A stretch of 18,838 bases of DNA. Origin: Actinomycetota bacterium. Lineage in GTDB: Bacteria > Actinomycetota > Acidimicrobiia > Acidimicrobiales > Ilumatobacteraceae. The notes under the pieces were generated by a model that had not been told where the DNA came from, made no database searches, and worked only from the letters and a program-made list of their open reading frames with translations. This document shows positions 15,115 through 18,838 of this stretch, piece after piece; position 1 is the first letter of the stretch, and every line of letters starts with the position of its first letter. Position numbers and translations under genes: made by a program. The stretch is from positions 1-18,838 of the forward strand of contig VERK01000017.1 in the NCBI GenBank assembly GCA_018882725.1. Reading direction: 5' to 3'.

Positions 15115-15477
15115 TCAGCGATGGATCGCGTTGAGGTAGTTGTACACCGTGATACGCGACACGCCCATGGCGTCAGCCACGTCTTCGACCGCTCGTCGCA
15201 GGATGAACGCACCGCGGTCATCGAGCAAACGAATGGCCAACTGCTTCTGCTCGCGATCCATGTCGGTGACAGCAGTTCCGATCTCGCGTTCGACCGAGTC
15301 GATCAAGCGATCGAGAGCGCCGTGCAGCGCCGGTGGACGAACGATCGCGACCACTCGACCCTCGATGGTCAGTGGAATGTCGGAACCTTCGCGGTCGGCT
15401 TCCGACACGACTCGACAACCGAGAACGTCGAGCAGCGGTTGCAGCATCGTCACGATGCTCTGCGGATCGACGGTCAT
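15115..15477 (-). CDS. Short helix-turn-helix regulator (DauR/YheO-type HTH)
   Basis: A 120-aa protein whose C-terminal 50 residues (about 73-120) look like the HTH_22 DNA-binding domain of YheO/DauR regulators: QLAIRLLDDRGAF, then RRAVEDVADAMGVSRITVYNYL, where the recognition helix is around SRITVYNYL. The N-terminal 70 residues do not look like the PAS domain normally found in YheO; they read as a small mixed alpha/beta region (SIVTMLQPLLDVLG, then two beta strands and an amphipathic helix) that I cannot name. The ATG at 15477 overlaps the stop of the thiamine-binding-like gene by 4 bp (ATGA), so the two are made together. A frame continues upstream to 15879 but is Arg-rich and antisense-like. 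Likely a transcription regulator; its target is unknown, with the nearby inverted repeat at 16038-16053 as one candidate. Confidence 0.82.
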   Translation of the reverse strand: MTVDPQSIVTMLQPLLDVLGCRVVSEADREGSDIPLTIEGRVVAIVRPPALHGALDRLIDSVEREIGTAVTDMDREQKQLAIRLLDDRGAFILRRAVEDVADAMGVSRITVYNYLNAIHR

Positions 15478-15710
15478 CGATCGACTCGCTCGATGTGCAC
15501 GTTCACGTGCGTCGCACCGTTGGCGTAGGCCGCACCCACCAGAGCCGAGACCGCGGCGGCAACGATGTCGTCGGATCCGGTGAACTCGGAACCGAACGGC
15601 CCGAATTCGATTTCGGGCCCGAGGTGACGCACCGCATCGACCGCGGCCATCACATGTCGCCCGGGGTTGCCTTCGACGAAAGGCTCGACGGTGAACTCGA
15701 CGCGCAGCAT
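15474..15710 (-). CDS. Small thiamine-binding-like protein (DUF77/MTH1187/YkoF fold)
   Basis: A 78-aa protein. The pattern VEFTVEPF at the N-terminus, IEFGPFGSEFTG in the middle, then a long helix (DDIVAAAVSALVGAAYANGA) and a final strand THVNVHIERV matches the ferredoxin-like single-repeat thiamine-binding fold (Pfam Thiamine_BP, YkoF/MTH1187). Members of the fold bind thiamine or hydroxymethylpyrimidine in some cases; many have no proven ligand. It is slightly shorter than the usual 90-100 aa. It lies 18 bp after the WXG100 stop and its own stop overlaps the HTH regulator start (ATGA), suggesting a ligand-sensing partner for that regulator. The ATG at 15710 has only a G-rich stretch (GGGGG) as ribosome binding site. 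Confidence 0.7.
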   Translation of the reverse strand: MLRVEFTVEPFVEGNPGRHVMAAVDAVRHLGPEIEFGPFGSEFTGSDDIVAAAVSALVGAAYANGATHVNVHIERVDR

Positions 15711-15728
15711 GCCCCCAAGAGTAGGTGG

Positions 15729-16007
15729 CTACATGCGACCCATCACACGGCGGAGTTCGATCGCCCGAGCCGAGCAGTCGCGGCCGGCCATGTCGAAGGC
15801 GTCCGACAGACGCGAGAGCGCCGAGCGGAAAGAACTTTCCCAGTCGGATTCGAAGGCCTGACGGGCCGGACCGACCCACGCGGTGCCGGCCAAGGTGCTG
15901 GTCACGAGGCTGACGATCGACTCGACACTCTCACGTTGACGGCACAACGTGGTGCCCAGAGATTCGAGTTGGTCGGGGTCGGCGCCGATGAGAGAACCGA
16001 TGGTCAC
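15729..16007 (-). CDS. WXG100 (ESAT-6-like) protein
   Basis: A 92-aa protein with the central W-x-G turn (Trp44-Val45-Gly46 in GTAWVGPARQAF) between two amphipathic helices (about 12-40 and 47-85), the hallmark of WXG100 proteins secreted by type VII systems as helical hairpin dimers. No YxxxD/E export signal is visible in the C-terminal tail, which ends RVMGRM; in EsxA/EsxB pairs only one partner carries it. No EccC/EssC ATPase or second esx gene is in the window, so this is an orphan copy here. The GTG at 16007 is preceded by an exceptionally good ribosome binding site. It is the first gene of the run leading to the thiamine-binding-like and HTH genes. The fold call is good; secretion is unproven. 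Confidence 0.82.
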   Translation of the reverse strand: MTIGSLIGADPDQLESLGTTLCRQRESVESIVSLVTSTLAGTAWVGPARQAFESDWESSFRSALSRLSDAFDMAGRDCSARAIELRRVMGRM

Positions 16008-16014
16008 GGATGTA

Positions 16015-16020
16015 CTCCTT
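16015..16020 (-). promoter_or_regulatory. Strong Shine-Dalgarno site of the WXG100 gene
   Basis: Minus-strand AAGGAG, inside AAAAAGGAGT, sits 7 nt before the GTG at 16007. It is the closest match to the anti-Shine-Dalgarno consensus that I noticed in the window, where most starts rely on overlaps or apparently leaderless transcripts, and it suggests high expression. Confidence 0.75.
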
Positions 16021-16037
16021 TTTCATTCGTTCGATGA

Positions 16038-16053
16038 CCTCTCGAGCGAGAGG
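16038..16053 (-). repeat. Perfect inverted repeat upstream of the WXG100 gene (operator candidate)
   Basis: CCTCTCGAGCGAGAGG consists of two 7-bp arms (CCTCTCG/CGAGAGG) around AG. It lies between the NUDIX stop and the WXG100 start, 30 bp before the GTG. No T-run follows on either strand, so it is not a typical intrinsic terminator. It may be an operator for a dimeric regulator, possibly the HTH protein of the same gene run, or a short RNA hairpin in the leader. Confidence 0.45.
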
Positions 16054-16093
16054 CCCGCAGTGAAGGGTCCGACCACCTCGAAAAGGGCGACGC

Positions 16094-16591
16094 TCACCAA
16101 CGAATCAACGGAAGAAGCAACGCCAGGCTGTCGGGCAGGAAACGATCGCGGGCGATCGCCGTGGCCAGGTCGTTTCGGTTCACCCACCACGCCTCGGTGA
16201 TCTCACCGTCGGTGAAGGCGAACGGACCACTGCTCACGACTTGATAACACCGACCCAGGAGCGACACCGCCTCGTCGTCGTACATCTTCACGACTCCGTC
16301 GTCGAGTGGGATGACGACCGCATCGCGAACGCCGATTTCCTCGGCCACTTCACGTCGAGCGGCGTCGTCGTACGTCTCGTCGGCGGCCACGACACCACCC
16401 ACGGCGATGTCGCACCATCCTGGCCACACGTCCTTGCTGAGCGAGCGCCGATGCACGAGCAATCGTCCCGCTCCATCGGTGACGGCGATGAACACGGCCC
16501 GGTGCCGTAAGCGCTCGGCACGCATACGTCGACGCGTCACGATCTCGATGACCCGATCACTCTCGTCGATCCAGGCCACCATCTCGTCCAC
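16094..16591 (-). CDS. NUDIX hydrolase (YfcD/isopentenyl-isomerase-like branch)
   Basis: A 165-aa pyrophosphohydrolase-fold protein. The Nudix box runs from Gly66 to Val88 (GVVAADE, then ARREVAEEIGV), fulfilling GX5EX7REUXEEXGU with Arg80, Glu81, Glu84 and Glu85. The preceding segment LLVHRRSLSKDVWPGWCDIAVGG is typical of the YfcD-like group, which is related to isopentenyl diphosphate isomerase but lacks known isomerase activity. The substrate is not predictable. A GTG at 16591 and an ATG at 16582 are both possible starts; TAGAGT exactly 6 nt before the GTG favours 16591 and a leaderless message. It is divergent from the M20 amidohydrolase and is followed after 86 bp by the WXG100 gene run, from which it may be separate. 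Confidence 0.9.
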   Translation of the reverse strand: MDEMVAWIDESDRVIEIVTRRRMRAERLRHRAVFIAVTDGAGRLLVHRRSLSKDVWPGWCDIAVGGVVAADETYDDAARREVAEEIGVRDAVVIPLDDGVVKMYDDEAVSLLGRCYQVVSSGPFAFTDGEITEAWWVNRNDLATAIARDRFLPDSLALLLPLIRW

Positions 16592-16597
16592 CGGGCC

Positions 16598-16603
16598 ACT
16601 CTA
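16598..16603 (-). promoter_or_regulatory. Candidate -10 box of the NUDIX gene (leaderless)
   Basis: Minus-strand TAGAGT fits TANNNT and is followed by exactly 6 nt (GGCCCG) and the GTG at 16591. Its -35 region (about 16621-16626) would coincide with the -10 box of the divergent M20 gene. Confidence 0.5.
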
Positions 16604-16622
16604 TGAGTCGTCCGAATCTGTC

Positions 16623-16628
16623 TAAGGT
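16623..16628 (+). promoter_or_regulatory. Candidate -10 box of the M20 amidohydrolase gene (leaderless)
   Basis: TAAGGT lies exactly 6 nt before the ATG at 16635, the same hexamer as before the ABC exporter operon. The overlapping AAGGTGG could instead be read as a ribosome binding site, so this case is ambiguous between leaderless and leadered initiation. Confidence 0.45.
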
Positions 16629-16634
16629 GGGGCC

Positions 16635-17861
16635 ATGGCAGCAGAAGGGACCTTGGCAACGCTCGCCGACGAGGCGCGCGATCATCAAAGCGATGCGGTG
16701 GCGTTGCGACGCGAACTGCATCAGTGGCCCGAGATTGGCAACGATCTCCCGATCACGCGCGAGAAGGTGCTCGAAGCACTCGACGGGCTGCCGCTCGGCA
16801 TCACACTGCACCACACCACGTCGGGCATCGCCGCCACGCTCGAAGGTGCCCACGACGGGCCCACCGTTCTGCTGCGCGGCGACATGGACGCATTGCCCAT
16901 GCCCGAAGACACCGGCCTCGACTTCAGTTCGCGTGTCGACGGTGCGATGCACGCCTGTGGCCACGACACCCACGTCGCCATGTTGGTGGGAGCGGCCAAA
17001 CTTCTCTCACACCGCCGCAACGATCTACACGGTCGAGTTCTCTTCATGTTCCAACCGGGCGAAGAGGGTCATCACGGCGCTCAGCACATGATCGACGAGG
17101 GCCTTCTCGATGTCGGCCCATTGTCGAACGGCAGCGACTCGCCCATCACACGTGCCTTCGCGATCCACACCACGTCGTCTCTTCCCACCGGCTTCGTCAG
17201 CACGAAAGCGGGTCCTCTCATGGCATCGAGCGACTCGTTCACGATTCGGGTGGTGGGCAAGGGTGGCCACGGCAGCGAGCCGTTCCGCACGCTCGACCCG
17301 GTGCCGGCCGCCTGCGAAATCGTCCAGGCTCTGCAGGCCATGGTGACGCGACGAATCAACGTGTTCAATCCGTCGGTGCTCACGGTCACTCGCTTGCGGG
17401 CTGGCACGGCGTTCAACGTGATTCCCGAACACGCCGAGATCGGTGGCACCATCCGCGCCATCAGCGAAACCACTCGCAAGATGGTCCACGACGGAATCCG
17501 CCGCGTGGCCGAGGGAATCGCCGCCGCGCACGACCTGAACGTGGAAGTCGACATCAACATCGGCTACGACGTCACGGTCAACGACAATGATCACGCGCAA
17601 CATGCCGCGCGTCTGGTCAAGACCGTGGCCGGCACCGATCGTTTCATCGAACTTCCGACACCGGTCATGGGCGCCGAAGACTTCGGAGTCGTGCTCAATC
17701 GCATTCCGGGAGCCATGGTCTTCCTCGGAGCCACTCCGTCCGACCGCAATCCGGCCACGGCCGCCCCCAACCACTCGAACCGTGTGTTCTACGACGAGGA
17801 CGCGATGTCGACCGGGATCGCGCTCTACAGCGCGGCCGCCATCGACCACCTCGTCAAGTAG
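16635..17861 (+). CDS. M20D-family amidohydrolase (N-acyl-amino-acid / IAA-conjugate hydrolase-like)
   Basis: A 408-aa di-metal peptidase-fold hydrolase, cytoplasmic. Metal-binding motifs: RGDMDALPM (residues 81-89), MHACGHDTHVAM with Cys108 and His110, FQPGEEG with Glu143/Glu144, His178 in AIHTT, and the C-terminal MGAEDFG plus NHSN. The Cys ligand places it in M20D, with hippurate hydrolase, N-acetyl-diaminopimelate deacetylase and IAA-amino acid hydrolases. The lid dimerisation domain (about 195-315) includes GKGGHGSEP and the tract AGTAFNVIPEHAEIGGTIR. It is transcribed alone, divergent from NUDIX, and converges on the cyclase-like gene with 6 bp between stops. The substrate is undetermined; the family cleaves amide bonds between an acyl group and an amino acid. 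Confidence 0.92.
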   Translation: MAAEGTLATLADEARDHQSDAVALRRELHQWPEIGNDLPITREKVLEALDGLPLGITLHHTTSGIAATLEGAHDGPTVLLRGDMDALPMPEDTGLDFSSRVDGAMHACGHDTHVAMLVGAAKLLSHRRNDLHGRVLFMFQPGEEGHHGAQHMIDEGLLDVGPLSNGSDSPITRAFAIHTTSSLPTGFVSTKAGPLMASSDSFTIRVVGKGGHGSEPFRTLDPVPAACEIVQALQAMVTRRINVFNPSVLTVTRLRAGTAFNVIPEHAEIGGTIRAISETTRKMVHDGIRRVAEGIAAAHDLNVEVDINIGYDVTVNDNDHAQHAARLVKTVAGTDRFIELPTPVMGAEDFGVVLNRIPGAMVFLGATPSDRNPATAAPNHSNRVFYDEDAMSTGIALYSAAAIDHLVK

Positions 17862-17867
17862 ACGAAC

Positions 17868-18838
17868 TCAGACGATCGCCAACGCGTTGGGCGGGCTCGC
17901 CACCCCGTGGGGGAGATTCAGGGGCGCCGAGACGAAGAAGCACTCGTAACGTCCGACGCGCGCGCAGTGCTCGGCCAATGCGTCGAGATTCCACATCTCA
18001 CCCAACGGAATACCGAGCATCGGCAACAAGAGCGTGTGCGTGAAGATCTCGTGCAGTCGAGTGCGATCGGCTCGAACCTCGGCCTCGTGTTCGGGTGTGG
18101 TGGCCGAACCCGGCGGCCACACTTCCACCGCGGGGTTGTCGCATCCCACCGCGGCGATGTGCAGGTTCCAGAGCGTGCGCGCCAACTCTTCACCCGAACG
18201 AAGGCCCGGTGTGCGCAACGACGATGTCTCAGCGATGCGGGCTCGTACGTCGCTCGACTGTCGTTCGTACCACTCGATCCATCCGAACCGCAGCAGAAGA
18301 ACATCGCCCTCACGGAGCTCGGTTCCCTGAGCAGCCAGACACTCGAGAATCTCCGACGGCTCGACGGGATCGGCGTCCGAACAATCGATGGGCCGACCGA
18401 TGCTGGCTCGCCAACGACCGAGATCGGCCAGCACCGCGCGGCCGGCGATTCCACGCTTCGCCCAATGATCGATGCCGTGGTCGTCATCATCGACTCCGCC
18501 GAAGTGTCCGGTACCGGGCAGCGAATCGTCGGTGAGTGCGGCGTGATTGCGGATGTGTCGGAACCCGTCCCATTGACTGCTCGACTGCGTGTTCCAGGCG
18601 TGCAACACGTCGTCGTGGCTCGTTCCGGTGGAACCTCCCGTCACCTCGTGTCGAAAGGGCTGCCGACCGAACAGCGGCGGATCGGGCAAGCCCATGCTCC
18701 AGTTCAGAGCGAACACCCGACCCTCGCGCACCAGACGCGCGGCGCCGACGATCCGTTCGGGGGTGAGGAGATTCAGGCATCCGAACAACGGGCCGTCGGC
18801 CTCGTCCCACACGTCCCAGCTGGCCGGCAGTCCCGCGC
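17868..18838 (-). CDS. Cyclase / kynurenine-formamidase-like metal hydrolase (partial, N-terminus beyond right edge)
   Basis: The frame is open to the window edge; upstream of the GTG at 18812 it still reads like family sequence (AGLPASWDVWDEADGPLFG), so the true start lies outside. About 320 residues are visible and the expected length is 320-340. Landmarks are FGCLNLLTPE, the metal-site region SSSQWDGFRHI (about 18585-18553), GIAGRAVLADLGR, EGDVLLLRFGW, AVGCDNPAVEVWPPG and IFTHTLLLPMLGIPLGEMWNLDALA. This is the long branch of PF04199, in which the canonical HxGTHxDxxxH of kynurenine formamidase and isatin hydrolase is changed; here Asp and the last His remain but the first two His are replaced, one by Gln. 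The activity is uncertain. It is convergent with the M20 gene. Confidence 0.85.
   Translation of the reverse strand, partial: AGLPASWDVWDEADGPLFGCLNLLTPERIVGAARLVREGRVFALNWSMGLPDPPLFGRQPFRHEVTGGSTGTSHDDVLHAWNTQSSSQWDGFRHIRNHAALTDDSLPGTGHFGGVDDDDHGIDHWAKRGIAGRAVLADLGRWRASIGRPIDCSDADPVEPSEILECLAAQGTELREGDVLLLRFGWIEWYERQSSDVRARIAETSSLRTPGLRSGEELARTLWNLHIAAVGCDNPAVEVWPPGSATTPEHEAEVRADRTRLHEIFTHTLLLPMLGIPLGEMWNLDALAEHCARVGRYECFFVSAPLNLPHGVASPPNALAIV

Noticed and set aside
15478..15879. Upstream extension of the HTH gene to 15879
   Set aside because: The residues are Arg/His-rich shadow sequence of the thiamine-binding-like and WXG100 genes; the overlap-coupled ATG at 15477 is the natural start.
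1..18838. Defence system, CRISPR, toxin-antitoxin, prophage or integrated element
   Set aside because: No repeats of array type, integrase, transposase, restriction or toxin-like genes were seen; composition and gene spacing look uniform throughout.
1..18838. Intrinsic terminators
   Set aside because: No GC-rich hairpin followed by a T-run was found; the one clear inverted repeat (16038-16053) lacks a T-run on either strand.

Overview
The window looks like a gene-dense stretch of a high-GC actinobacterial chromosome (about 60 % G+C by eye). An orn-type oligoribonuclease, a WXG100 protein, many GTG starts and repeated signs of leaderless transcription all fit Actinobacteria. My guess is the Acidimicrobiia, but nothing in the window fixes the class. 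Twenty-one protein genes are supported; the first and last run off the window edges. I see no rRNA, tRNA, CRISPR array, insertion sequence, phage gene or gene-free stretch longer than about 90 bases.

Layout. (1) 1-1445, minus: an ABC-2 exporter, ATPase followed by permease. (2) 1510-1986, plus: a lone GNAT acetyltransferase. (3) 5105-1987, minus: a tight operon of cytidine deaminase, deoxyribose-phosphate aldolase, class I aminotransferase and nitrilase/omega-amidase. (4) 5167-5907, plus: a PlsC-type acyltransferase, tail to tail with dUTPase (6359-5904, minus). (5) 6417-12109, plus: oligoribonuclease, a metallo-beta-lactamase protein with a C-terminal winged-helix-like region, a formylglycine-type sulfatase/phosphonate monoester hydrolase and a GH3 glycosidase. 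(6) 16007-12110, minus: WXG100 protein, a small thiamine-binding-like protein, a short HTH regulator, HAD phosphatase, MscS channel and a GH29 alpha-L-fucosidase-like enzyme, preceded by a NUDIX hydrolase (16591-16094). (7) 16635-17861, plus: an M20D amidohydrolase, tail to tail with a partial cyclase/kynurenine-formamidase-like gene (minus, off the right edge).

How the genes fit together. cdd and deoC (with dut nearby) form a pyrimidine deoxynucleoside salvage and clean-up set. The aminotransferase and omega-amidase look like a transamination plus 2-oxo-amide hydrolysis pair, although the aminotransferase also resembles actinobacterial DapC. The GH3, GH29 and sulfatase-like enzymes all lack signal peptides, which suggests cytoplasmic processing of small imported glycosides or esters. 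The least understood set is the thiamine-binding-like protein overlapping a DauR/YheO-type HTH protein, behind a WXG100 gene with the strongest ribosome binding site I noticed.

Two window-wide patterns stand out. Six genes that begin divergent units have a TANNNT hexamer exactly 6-7 nt before a GTG or ATG, the signature of leaderless mRNA. All four convergent gene pairs meet with at most 6 bp between stop codons; two abut exactly as TGATCA and one overlaps through CTAG. All family names come from motifs and remembered family members, not from database searches.
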